11,581 bases of DNA from Candidatus Curtissbacteria bacterium RIFCSPHIGHO2_01_FULL_41_11 (GCA_001776335.1 MFAZ01000040.1:39608-51188); one strand, 5' to 3'; numbered from the stretch's first letter, positions 1 to 6,555 are shown. Numbers and translations are program-made. Notes: generated by a model from the letters alone, not told the origin.

Positions 1-1
1 T

Positions 2-1090
2 TTTATTATCGGAGGTTCGTTTTTTCTGGTTTTAGCAAAAAAGAATAAGTGGAAATTCAAGTGGCTGTTTTTGGCAAGTGTATTTTTTGCTTTTTCTTTT
101 TATACCTACTTTGCCACAAGAATTTTTACTCCGCTTTTTTTGGCGGGGATTTTAATTTTTTGGAGAAAAGATTTTATGAATCTTTTTAAGAAGTACAAAT
201 CGAGGACTTACTTTGCAATATTTATTTTTCTTTTGATTTTGATTCCGTTTATCGTGCACATGGCAAGCGGTGCTGGCTTTTCCAGATTCAATCAGGTCTC
301 CAGAAAAACAGATTTAAGATCCGGTCTGAGCTTGTATCTAAAACATTTTGAACCCAAGTTTGTTTTTTTCTACGGGGATGCGGATTACCCAGGCCAGCAG
401 ATTATCAGGCATTCGGTTTCCGGAATGGGGCTTTTTTACAAATGGCAGTTGCCGTTTTTTGCAGCCGGACTATTGTTTTTAATTTTTGTTTCCAAAGCGC
501 AAAAAGATGCCAGAAATTTGGTCTTCTTGATGCTGGCGCTTTACCCACTGGGAACTGTTGTTTCCGATGCTATGACGCCCTATGCGACAAGATCAGTTAT
601 CGGAGTGGTTCCATATACGCTTTTAGTCAGTTATGGTATTTGGCGGTTTTATAGGGTGCTGACTTTTATGCCGCTTAAACTTGTTTTTGTTTTAGTTGTC
701 GGTTTGGCTTCGGTTTTTTATTTAAACCGCTTTTGGTCGCTTTATAAAACTTATGAAAATCGTGCCTACGGATATTCCGGTTTTCAATACGGGGCCAGGG
801 AAGTTGTGCAGTTTTTTATGAGCAGAGGTGATTCAATTAAAATTTTGGACGGAGGTTTTGACGGCAAGCAAGCTTATTTGAATTTTTACAGCAAGGGTAG
901 TTGTGAAGGCTGTTATGCGTCAGATCCAAATTATGAAGACTCTTCTGTTAAGAAACTAATTGCAGTTTCTGTTGATAATCTGGATGCTTTTAACAGCAGG
1001 TACGAGGGATTAGTTGTAAAAAAGATATATTATCCTGACAATCGGGAGGCCTTCTATATTTTTGAGGCGACTTCCAAGATTACTCCTTAA
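2..1090 (+). CDS. GT39-like membrane glycosyltransferase, C-terminal part (5' truncated)
   Basis: This is the 3' part of an integral-membrane glycosyltransferase of the PMT/ArnT (GT39, GT-C fold) type, which transfers a sugar from a polyprenyl-phosphate donor to an acceptor outside the membrane. The frame is open from base 2 with no credible start, so the N-terminal catalytic half lies outside the window. Visible are several hydrophobic segments, then a soluble stretch with 'FFYGDADYPGQQIIRHSV' and 'GMGLFYKWQLP'. That order (SGYLxHF..FFxGD..RHS..G.G.LY) matches the membrane-proximal loop of many bacterial GT39 homologues. The last 100 residues are soluble and contain 'GSCEGCYASDPNYED'. It reads toward the msrA cluster and is closed by a hairpin at 1112-1131. 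The family is fairly sure; donor and acceptor are unknown. Confidence 0.75.
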   Translation, partial: FIIGGSFFLVLAKKNKWKFKWLFLASVFFAFSFYTYFATRIFTPLFLAGILIFWRKDFMNLFKKYKSRTYFAIFIFLLILIPFIVHMASGAGFSRFNQVSRKTDLRSGLSLYLKHFEPKFVFFYGDADYPGQQIIRHSVSGMGLFYKWQLPFFAAGLLFLIFVSKAQKDARNLVFLMLALYPLGTVVSDAMTPYATRSVIGVVPYTLLVSYGIWRFYRVLTFMPLKLVFVLVVGLASVFYLNRFWSLYKTYENRAYGYSGFQYGAREVVQFFMSRGDSIKILDGGFDGKQAYLNFYSKGSCEGCYASDPNYEDSSVKKLIAVSVDNLDAFNSRYEGLVVKKIYYPDNREAFYIFEATSKITP

Positions 1091-1111
1091 TCCGGTCTTT
1101 GAATTCTTTTA

Positions 1112-1131
1112 GTAAGTCTTTTTAGACTTAC
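1112..1131 (+). terminator. hairpin between convergent genes
   Basis: A perfect 8-bp stem (GTAAGTCT / AGACTTAC) with a TTTT loop lies 21 bases after the stop of the glycosyltransferase and 10 bases before the msrA stop. A run of seven T follows six bases after the stem on the plus strand. It therefore best fits a somewhat imperfect rho-independent terminator for the plus-strand gene. On the minus strand there is no T-run after the stem, so a role for msrA is less clear. Confidence 0.6.
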
Positions 1132-1141
1132 GCAAACTTTT

Positions 1142-1720
1142 TTAATTTTTAATTTTTTCTGGAAAAAGTTTATAGAGTTTAGTAATCTTTGGATCTATTA
1201 CCAGTTGGCAGTATGGCTGGCTTTTGTAATTTTCGTAGTAATTTTTGTGGTAGTTTTCGGCTTCGAAGAAATTCTTATACGGTACAATTTCGGTGATGAT
1301 TTTGTCGCGATATAGTTTTTGCATCTTGGACTTTAATTTTTCCGCAGATTTTTTCTGTTCTTCTGAATGATAAAAAATTGATGAGCGATATTGGGTGCCT
1401 ATATCGTTTCCTTGCCTGTTTAGGGTGGTTGGGTCGTGAAGTTTGAAAAAGACTTCTAAAAGTTTCTCAAAAGAAATTACTTTTGGATCAAATTTAATCT
1501 GGATTGCTTCGGCATGGCCGGTGTTGCCAGAGCACACTTGTTCGTATGTAGGATTTTGTCCGCCATCCGGCGGATTGCCGCCACTATATCCCGGGGTGAC
1601 GGTGAGAACACCTTTGAGCCTTTGAAAAATAGCTTCTGTGCACCAAAAGCAGCCGCCTGCAAGAGTCGCCACGTCCGCCAAAGACTGAGTCTTAGGCGAT
1701 GTCGGGCGGGCAGTTTCCAT
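1142..1720 (-). CDS. msrA: peptide methionine (S)-S-oxide reductase MsrA
   Basis: MsrA reduces methionine-S-sulfoxide in oxidised proteins back to methionine. The 192-residue length is normal. The signature AGGCFWCTEA lies at residues 21-30, with the nucleophilic Cys24. The conserved GHAEAI (Glu71) and GNDIGTQYRS (Asp106) motifs follow. Cys171 in 'PYCQLVIDPKI' near the C-terminus is the likely resolving cysteine; Cys27 and Cys63 are also present. The loop after PGYSGG is longer than usual: 'NPPDGGQNPTYEQV' where most family members have only a few residues. The extra part is encoded by a short palindrome at 1559-1574. The ATG at 1720 follows the stop of the upstream glycosyltransferase by two bases. 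There is no Shine-Dalgarno sequence, but an extended -10 box ends six bases before the ATG, so the gene may also be transcribed alone as a leaderless mRNA. Confidence 0.96.
   Translation of the reverse strand: METARPTSPKTQSLADVATLAGGCFWCTEAIFQRLKGVLTVTPGYSGGNPPDGGQNPTYEQVCSGNTGHAEAIQIKFDPKVISFEKLLEVFFKLHDPTTLNRQGNDIGTQYRSSIFYHSEEQKKSAEKLKSKMQKLYRDKIITEIVPYKNFFEAENYHKNYYENYKSQPYCQLVIDPKITKLYKLFPEKIKN
1559..1574. repeat. short palindrome TCCGCC-ATCC-GGCGGA inside msrA
   Basis: Six-base arms TCCGCC and GGCGGA flank a four-base centre. A second copy of the same arms lies in the neighbouring glycosyltransferase gene at 2890-2905. Here the palindrome encodes part of the extra 'PPDGGQ' peptide in a loop of MsrA. 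It is small enough that chance is possible for one copy; the second copy makes an interspersed element more likely. Confidence 0.5.
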
Positions 1721-1722
1721 CG

Positions 1723-3129
1723 CTATATTGTATCAGCTGTAAATGATATGAAAGTGTAGCCGTTAAACGTAGCCTCAGTTTTTGGATTTTTTAGGTCGCG
1801 AGGGAGATTATTTGGGTCAGGAGTAATTATCCAGGTTTTGCTTTGTGTTTTGACAAATTGAGGAAGGTTGGTATAGTCGAGAATCCACCATTCGCCGGCC
1901 TTGCCGCCATTTTTTTGGACCATGAAGACCTTTTTGTGATCAGAGTAGTAAAGGAAAGAAGTAAAATCGTGGTCATCCAAAATTACCGTATCTTCCTGCT
2001 GGATTAAACTTGCGGCGTGTTTGCCCAAATCGGCGCCGACTTTTGAGCGGTCGGGGAATATGTTTTCGATTCTTATAACATTGTAAATTTGGGCGATTGT
2101 GACTATTGCGATTAGGACCGTTGTTATTTTGGGATAATCCTTAATCATTTTTGAGGCGAAATAGCCGACTATTATTGTAAGCAAGGGATAAGCGGGCAGA
2201 TTGTACCAACGCAGTTTTTCGGAAAGAAAATTAAGCGGAAAAATAAAAAGGAAAACTGCCGCCACAAGTGATACTAAGACCTTTTTTTCTTTACTTGCGA
2301 TATTTTTTCCGACATAAATTGCGGCTGTGGCTATTGGTATCCACCAAAATCCAACGTCTCTTATCAAATCCCCAAAATAACTCATGGAAAAAGAGGACAG
2401 GGGTAATTTGAGAAGATTTCCGCCGGGGCTTAGAACATACCAGTCAAAAAACGGCTTGCCGAATTTTATTGTTCCCAAAACATACCACCAAAGGGATGAG
2501 ATTAGTGCTGATGATGTTATCAGGATAAGGTTTTTGGGCAGCTTTTTTGTTGTAGATATAGAATAAAGAGTAATTAAAAGTGCCGGAAACAAGCCCAGAA
2601 AGTAGCCTTTTGTTAAAAACCCGAGACCCAGCGAGATTCCTGCCAAAGCGGGAAATAACTTTGATTCGTTTGAGCGCAGATAAAAGTAAAAGCTTGATAA
2701 GAAGAGACATACCAGAAGTCCGTCTAAGTTTCCGCTTGCAAAGCGGATAACAACTTGTCCCAGCGTCAGAAAAACTAAAGCAGACAGCAAACCACAGACA
2801 GGGTTAAATAGTTTTTTGCCGATAAGATAGACCAGAAGTGTCGCAACAGCGGCTGCCGTTGCCGAGACGATTCTTGCCTGCCATTCTTCTCCGCCAGCTG
2901 GCGGAGGTGAAAATTTAAAAAAAGGCAGCGAGAGCCAGAAATAGAGAGGGGGCTTGTCGAAATAATATTGGCCGTTCCAGAAGGGAACCATATATCCGTA
3001 GGTTCCACTGGCCATATTCTTGATAATTTCCCCGTACCAGGCTTCGTCCCAGTTCCTAAGAGGATAACTTCCAATATTTCTAAAAAAAGTAATGAAAGAA
3101 ATTAAAAAAATCCCAAGTCCGGGAAGCAT
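1723..3129 (-). CDS. GT39/ArnT-like membrane glycosyltransferase
   Basis: This full-length (468 residues) multi-pass membrane protein resembles ArnT/PMT glycosyltransferases, which move a sugar from a lipid-phosphate carrier to a lipid or protein acceptor. Near the N-terminus, after the first membrane segment (about residues 3-16), comes 'RNWDEAWYGEI' with the acidic pair Asp28-Glu29 expected in the first extracytoplasmic loop. 'YYFDKPPLYFWLSLPFF' is the second hallmark of the family. Many further hydrophobic segments follow and the C-terminal 110 residues are soluble. After 'WLSLPFFKF' a short Pro/Gly-rich insert (SPPPAGGEEW) is encoded by a perfect 18-bp palindrome. The ATG at 3129 lies ten bases after the SGNH hydrolase stop, so the two are probably co-transcribed; no Shine-Dalgarno sequence is seen. 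An acceptor in the envelope is an inference from the hydrolase next to it. Confidence 0.85.
   Translation of the reverse strand: MLPGLGIFLISFITFFRNIGSYPLRNWDEAWYGEIIKNMASGTYGYMVPFWNGQYYFDKPPLYFWLSLPFFKFSPPPAGGEEWQARIVSATAAAVATLLVYLIGKKLFNPVCGLLSALVFLTLGQVVIRFASGNLDGLLVCLFLSSFYFYLRSNESKLFPALAGISLGLGFLTKGYFLGLFPALLITLYSISTTKKLPKNLILITSSALISSLWWYVLGTIKFGKPFFDWYVLSPGGNLLKLPLSSFSMSYFGDLIRDVGFWWIPIATAAIYVGKNIASKEKKVLVSLVAAVFLFIFPLNFLSEKLRWYNLPAYPLLTIIVGYFASKMIKDYPKITTVLIAIVTIAQIYNVIRIENIFPDRSKVGADLGKHAASLIQQEDTVILDDHDFTSFLYYSDHKKVFMVQKNGGKAGEWWILDYTNLPQFVKTQSKTWIITPDPNNLPRDLKNPKTEATFNGYTFISFTADTI
1727..1735 (-). promoter_or_regulatory. extended -10 box for msrA
   Basis: Read on the minus strand, this is TGA-TACAAT, an extended -10 element (TGn plus a 5/6 match to TATAAT). 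It lies within the last codons of the upstream glycosyltransferase gene. Seven-base spacing would put the transcription start on the A of the msrA ATG at 1720, giving a leaderless mRNA. No convincing -35 box is visible, as is common for extended -10 promoters. Confidence 0.45.
2889..2906. repeat. perfect 18-bp palindrome inside the GT39 gene
   Basis: CTCCGCCAGCTGGCGGAG reads the same on both strands. It shares the arms TCCGCC-N4-GGCGGA with the palindrome in msrA at 1559-1574. It lies in frame and encodes Pro-Pro-Ala-Gly-Gly-Glu in a loop after the second family motif of the glycosyltransferase. Insertion of a short mobile-like palindrome into a tolerant loop is the likeliest origin. Confidence 0.55.
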
Positions 3130-3139
3130 AAGAGGTATG

Positions 3140-3994
3140 TTATCTCAGTTTGATTGTGGTGGCAATTAAATCGGCAGTGAACATGTGGCCTTCTTGTGAA
3201 GGATGAATACCGTCATGGCTGCTGACCAGTGTGCTGTCACCCCAGTTACCATATATTTTTGATTTATCGAAGGCGTCAATTAGAGGTATGCCCAGGTTTT
3301 TAGATAAATTGACTGCGTTTTGCAATTGTTCGACGATGTGTAAAGCATGAGTGCTTGCCATATCTTCCGGCCAGTTGATTCCGCCGGGACCTTTGCCGAA
3401 GCCGGTTTTAAGAGGTGCAATTTCAGCTAATATGTAGACTTCACTGCCGGTATTTTTGGCTCTTGAGACTAATTCGGTTAACGTTTGCCAATGGCGGTCT
3501 CTGTCGTGCTGGGGAAACGGATTGTAAGCAAATGAAGCAACTATGAGAATATCCGGTTTGAGTTTTGGAAGCGGGGGAAAGTTTCTGGTTTGATATGAAA
3601 ACGGCTGATCGAATCTTGCCAAACCCTGGGCTACGTTTTGGCCACCAATTCCATAGTTGTAGAGCTTGAAATTTGTTGTGGGATAACGAGCTTTTAAGCT
3701 TGCTTCCAAGTATTCCAGGTTTTCTCCCATTGTATCGACCATAGAATCACCGAAAATTGCTATTTGGTATGAGGATTTGGAGAGTTTGGGGACGGGCGAG
3801 GGGGAAGGACTCGGCATGGGCGTGGGTGTCTCGATTGGGGAAGGTGTCGGGTTGGGGGAAGGAGACTGAGTGTTTGCAGACAGAATCTGCGAATTTTGTG
3901 GAGGGTAAATTAGATTGTAGCCAATATACGGAATGACGATTAAGAGAGTGATTATGAGGATGGGAAGAGGATTTTTAAGGAGTCGCAAAAACAC
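3140..3994 (-). CDS. membrane-anchored SGNH/GDSL hydrolase
   Basis: The protein (284 residues) has an N-terminal membrane segment (about residues 9-30), a Pro/Ser/Thr spacer (about 41-70, a chain of SP and TP repeats) and then an SGNH hydrolase domain outside the membrane. Block I is 'IAIFGDSMVD' with nucleophile Ser84; block II is 'YGIGGQN' (Gly115-Asn120); block III carries Asn158 in 'SFAYNPF'; block V is 'HDGIHPSQEGH' with Asp261 and His264. The family includes esterases, acyl or acetyl hydrolases of envelope sugars and lipases; the substrate cannot be read from the sequence. It is the first gene of the cluster with the glycosyltransferase and msrA. The start is a GTG with no Shine-Dalgarno sequence. 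A consensus promoter immediately upstream predicts an essentially leaderless transcript beginning at this codon, which supports the choice of start. Confidence 0.88.
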   Translation of the reverse strand: MFLRLLKNPLPILIITLLIVIPYIGYNLIYPPQNSQILSANTQSPSPNPTPSPIETPTPMPSPSPSPVPKLSKSSYQIAIFGDSMVDTMGENLEYLEASLKARYPTTNFKLYNYGIGGQNVAQGLARFDQPFSYQTRNFPPLPKLKPDILIVASFAYNPFPQHDRDRHWQTLTELVSRAKNTGSEVYILAEIAPLKTGFGKGPGGINWPEDMASTHALHIVEQLQNAVNLSKNLGIPLIDAFDKSKIYGNWGDSTLVSSHDGIHPSQEGHMFTADLIATTIKLR

Positions 3995-4001
3995 GCTATT
4001 T

Positions 4002-4030
4002 AATATCTACTTTGGAGTCTGTGGTGTCAA
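4002..4030 (-). promoter_or_regulatory. promoter of the SGNH-glycosyltransferase-msrA cluster
   Basis: On the minus strand a perfect -35 box TTGACA (4030-4025) is followed by a 17-base spacer and the -10 box GATATT (4007-4002, 4/6 match). The predicted start is at 3995, one base before the GTG codon of the SGNH hydrolase. It lies back to back with the transketolase promoter in the same 89-base gap. Confidence 0.6.
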
Positions 4031-4064
4031 GAACGGTAAATGGCTCTACTATTTCTACTTAAGC

Positions 4065-4073
4065 TGTGATAAT
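4065..4073 (+). promoter_or_regulatory. extended -10 promoter of transketolase
   Basis: TGT-GATAAT is an extended -10 element (5/6 match in the hexamer). The predicted transcription start near 4080 leaves about four bases before the ATG at 4084. No Shine-Dalgarno sequence fits, so a near-leaderless message is likely. No clear -35 box is seen. Confidence 0.5.
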
Positions 4074-4083
4074 TTAATCAGTA

Positions 4084-5967
4084 ATGAATCAAGCAGAAGC
4101 TCATAATCTGGAAGCACTTTCCAAATTGGTGCGGTATTACATTTTGCGGATGAGTACTAAAGCCGGGTCGGGGCATCCGACCTCTTCTCTTTCGGCTGCA
4201 GATATTATGACGGCACTTTTTTTTGGTCATTTGAAAGGGGGACTTGATCACGTTATTTTTTCAAAAGGCCATGCGTCTCCTCTTCTTTACGCACTTTACG
4301 CCGTAGCTGGAGAAATTTCAGAGGAGGAACTTGATACTTACCGCAAATTCGGAAGTATTCTGGAGGGGCATCCCAATCCCCGTTTTAAGTTTGCAGAAGT
4401 GGCAACAGGATCTTTGGGTCAGGGTCTTTCCGTAGGCGTCGGAATGGCTATCGCCCTTCGGGCTCAAGTTCAAAGTTCAAAGTTCCCGACAAAGTCGAGG
4501 CTCGCCTCTGGCGGCAAAGTTAAAAGTTCACCGAAGGTTTACGTTTTGATGGGAGACAGCGAGATGAGTGAAGGGTCCATTTGGGAAGCAGTACAAATAG
4601 CAGCTTATTACAAACTCAACAATCTGGTGGGAATCATTGACGTTAACCGGCTTGGGCAGAGCACGCCGACAATGCTGGAGTGGGACGTAAACTCTTACGC
4701 CAGGCGTGTTGAATCTTTTGGATGGAGTTTGGCTGTTGTCGACGGACATAATCTTGAGCAGATCAACAAGGCATTTTCTGAAAGTGCCAAAGCCACCAAG
4801 CCTTTCATGATTTGCGCCAAGACTATTAAGGGGAAGGGGGTTTCATTTTTAGAAAATAAAGAAGGGTGGCACGGGAAAGCGCTGTCACAGGAGGAATTTG
4901 AAAAAGCAGTGAAGGAGCTTGGAGAGGTAGATCGCATGTTGCGAGGGAAGATAGAGAAACCAGATCGTAAAGTTCAAAGTTCAAAGTTCAAAGTTCAAAG
5001 TTTAAGTTCAAAGTTCAAAGTTGATTATAAATTGGGGGAGGAGGTTGCGACAAGAAAAGCGTACGGGGAGGCACTTGCAAAACTGGGTGATATCAATCCC
5101 GATGTTGTTGCTTTGGACGGAGAAACCAGCAATTCTACCTACAGCGAAATTTTTCGGAACAAACACAAGGACCGATATTTTGAAATGTTTATTGCCGAAC
5201 AAAACATGGTCGGTGCCGCTTTGGGACTTTCCAAGCGCGGCAAAATTCCTTTTGTCTCGACGTTTTCCGCTTTTATGACTCGTGCATTTGACCAAATAAG
5301 AATGAGCGCATACTCCATGGGTAATGTTAAATTTGTGGGATCTCATGGGGGAGTTTCTATCGGTGAGGATGGGCCAAGTCAGATGGGCCTTGAAGATATC
5401 GCGATGTTCCGGGCCGTTTTTGGGAGTGTTGTTTTGAATCCTTCAGACGCAGTCTCCTGCGCAAAATTGGTTGCCGCGGCAGCAGCGCATGATGGGATTG
5501 TCTATATAAGGACTGCAAGGCCGGCGACACCGGTTATATATGACAGCCGTGAGGAGTTTAAAATCGGCGGCAGCAAAATTGTCAGGAGTTCAAAGAGGGA
5601 CTCTATAACTATTGTTTCCTGCGGTGTAACGCTGCATGAGGCAATCGCGGCAGCCGACAAATTGAAAAAGGACGGAATTGGTGTTTGCGTGATTGACGCT
5701 TATTCAATAAAACCGATAGACGAGAAAACAATTAAGGAGGCAGCAGGTGGAACAAATAATCTGGTTTTAACTGTAGAAGATCATTATTTTGAAGGAGGTT
5801 TGGGAGATGCAGTTTTGAATATTTTTTCCGAGAAAGACGGAGTGAGAGTTTTCAAATTAGCAGTTTTAGTGATGCCGATGTCAGGAAAAAGCTCAGAGCT
5901 TTTTGATTATGAGGGGATCAGCTCAAATAGTATTGTTAAAAAAGTAAAAGAATTAATTGCTCCTTAA
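4084..5967 (+). CDS. tkt: transketolase, single-chain animal type
   Basis: Transketolase moves two-carbon ketol units between sugar phosphates in the non-oxidative pentose phosphate pathway, using thiamine diphosphate. At 627 residues it is a complete fusion of the N-terminal PP domain, the Pyr domain and the C-terminal domain. Visible motifs are GSGHP (His31), SKGHAS (His63), the cofactor/metal motif GDSEMSEG (Asp158, Glu163) with VNRLGQS (Asn188), 'GWHGKAL' (His263), the catalytic Glu372 in 'FIAEQNM', and 'GEDGPSQMGLEDIAMFR'. The last carries Gln433 where E. coli-type enzymes have a His (DGPTHQ); this and 'GVTLHEA...VEDHYFEGG' match the human-type branch. Two stretches look inserted: residues 127-150, just before the cofactor motif, and 296-313, in the linker between PP and Pyr domains. 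Both are encoded by AAAGTTC-type repeats. Since all catalytic motifs are intact, the enzyme is probably active. No partner genes adjoin it. Confidence 0.96.
   Translation: MNQAEAHNLEALSKLVRYYILRMSTKAGSGHPTSSLSAADIMTALFFGHLKGGLDHVIFSKGHASPLLYALYAVAGEISEEELDTYRKFGSILEGHPNPRFKFAEVATGSLGQGLSVGVGMAIALRAQVQSSKFPTKSRLASGGKVKSSPKVYVLMGDSEMSEGSIWEAVQIAAYYKLNNLVGIIDVNRLGQSTPTMLEWDVNSYARRVESFGWSLAVVDGHNLEQINKAFSESAKATKPFMICAKTIKGKGVSFLENKEGWHGKALSQEEFEKAVKELGEVDRMLRGKIEKPDRKVQSSKFKVQSLSSKFKVDYKLGEEVATRKAYGEALAKLGDINPDVVALDGETSNSTYSEIFRNKHKDRYFEMFIAEQNMVGAALGLSKRGKIPFVSTFSAFMTRAFDQIRMSAYSMGNVKFVGSHGGVSIGEDGPSQMGLEDIAMFRAVFGSVVLNPSDAVSCAKLVAAAAAHDGIVYIRTARPATPVIYDSREEFKIGGSKIVRSSKRDSITIVSCGVTLHEAIAAADKLKKDGIGVCVIDAYSIKPIDEKTIKEAAGGTNNLVLTVEDHYFEGGLGDAVLNIFSEKDGVRVFKLAVLVMPMSGKSSELFDYEGISSNSIVKKVKELIAP
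4465..4529. repeat. composite repeat inside tkt: heptamers around a small palindrome
   Basis: Three AAAGTTC-like units (4465-4485) are followed by a GC-rich piece with two overlapping inverted repeats (GAGGC-TC-GCCTC, then CGCC-TCT-GGCG) at about 4497-4514, and then AAAGTTA and AAAGTTC units (4516-4529). The whole lies in frame and encodes residues 128-149 of transketolase. Other transketolases pass here directly from the conserved 'GMAIALR' helix to the cofactor motif. The GC-rich part resembles a decayed copy of the TCCGCC-N4-GGCGGA palindrome seen in msrA and the glycosyltransferase. Confidence 0.6.
4969..5022. repeat. AAAGTTC tandem heptamer array inside tkt
   Basis: Nearly eight units of AAAGTTC in a row; the fifth is AAAGTTT and the sixth has lost one base. 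Three units equal seven codons, so the array encodes a seven-residue period, KVQSSKF, at residues 296-313. It lies in the linker between the PP and Pyr domains of transketolase, where added length is likely tolerated. Confidence 0.85.
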
Positions 5968-6021
5968 TGTTTAGCTGCTTGTTAAAAAGCGCGTAGTCAT
6001 TTATATTTTTGATTAGTCTAT

Positions 6022-6471
6022 TTAAATTGCTATGCTCCCGGCCTGAATTAAGTTTTGCCTTTCGGTCTCGAGATTACTGTATCCAATCGTTAGACCTTCT
6101 CTGGATGCAAGAGCAATGCCTTCGACCAAGCTTCTTATCTTGTAAACATTCGAGCGCGTTAGGTGCTCTACAAAAATTTCCGGTCCACCTGTCAAACTTT
6201 GAACGTGAACGCGGCCAAAGAAAGGGCCGCTGGAGGCGTTAACGCAGGCGATGTCGGTTGCCATTATCGAGTTTACGCGGTTAAGCCATGGTCCGTCATT
6301 TTGCACATGTATTATTCGCAACTCTTCGATTATCAGTTGATCCGGGAACAATGTTAGCGGAAAAACCTGACGAAAGCGGCCAAGGATTTTGGACTGACCA
6401 TTGGTGACAAGCGGTTTTGCGTGCAAAATATGATCAAGGCGCCAAAGCTCGCTTTGTGTTGGGTATCTCAT
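6022..6471 (-). CDS. small PH-like-domain protein, function unknown
   Basis: The protein has 149 residues from the ATG at 6471, with no signal peptide or membrane segment. The C-terminal two thirds, from 'FPDQLIIEELRIIHVQNDG' through 'VNSIMATDIACVNASSGPFFGRVHVQSL' to 'SNVYKIRSLVEGI', have the alternating strands and final helix of bacterial PH-like (YdbS-type) domains: 'DI..V....G.FFG.V.V', an amphipathic strand, then a helix with 'VYKIRSLV'. This is a judgement by eye and is not proven. No catalytic motif is seen. The ATG at 6471 is preferred over the in-frame GTG at 6477 because a good ribosome binding site (GAGGTGA) overlaps that GTG and is correctly spaced for the ATG. It is divergent from the Crp/Fnr gene and shares its control region. 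It is soluble and could bind a membrane or protein partner. Confidence 0.65.
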   Translation of the reverse strand: MRYPTQSELWRLDHILHAKPLVTNGQSKILGRFRQVFPLTLFPDQLIIEELRIIHVQNDGPWLNRVNSIMATDIACVNASSGPFFGRVHVQSLTGGPEIFVEHLTRSNVYKIRSLVEGIALASREGLTIGYSNLETERQNLIQAGSIAI

Positions 6472-6473
6472 TT

Positions 6474-6480
6474 TCACCTC
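6474..6480 (-). promoter_or_regulatory. ribosome binding site deciding the start of the PH-like gene
   Basis: Minus-strand GAGGTGA is complementary to the 16S rRNA tail and ends two bases before the ATG at 6471. It is the only convincing Shine-Dalgarno sequence in the window. It consumes the in-frame GTG at 6477, so that codon is unlikely to be the start. Confidence 0.6.
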
Positions 6481-6526
6481 ACTTTCCGCTTAACGGCAAG
6501 AAGGCGAACTTGAATTTTCTGAAATA

Positions 6527-6555
6527 TTTATACCCTTTCTACTCTGATATTGCAG
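6527..6555 (-). promoter_or_regulatory. promoter of the PH-like gene
   Basis: On the minus strand the -10 box TATAAA (6532-6527) has a weak -35 candidate, CTGCAA (6555-6550), 17 bases upstream. Transcription would start near 6520 and leave about 50 bases of leader with the Shine-Dalgarno sequence. This differs from the leaderless genes around it. The first GTTAGA-N4-TTACA motif abuts the -35 position, so a regulator bound there could contact polymerase. Confidence 0.4.

Noticed and set aside
1443..1759. Plus-strand open frames across msrA and the end of the glycosyltransferase gene
   Set aside because: They are antisense to clearly conserved coding sequence and lack start signals.
2444..3074. 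Further minus-strand frames inside the GT39 gene
   Set aside because: They are out-of-frame readings of a gene whose main frame has clear family motifs.
4969..5022. Heptamer array as a CRISPR or as an origin of replication
   Set aside because: Units are seven bases with no spacers, and the array lies in frame in a coding sequence.
5968..6021. Terminator after transketolase
   Set aside because: Only a weak 4-bp stem (GCTT/AAGC) with no following T-run is visible in this short gap.
6472..6477. GTG at 6477 as start of the PH-like protein
   Set aside because: It is part of the Shine-Dalgarno sequence GAGGTGA for the ATG at 6471.
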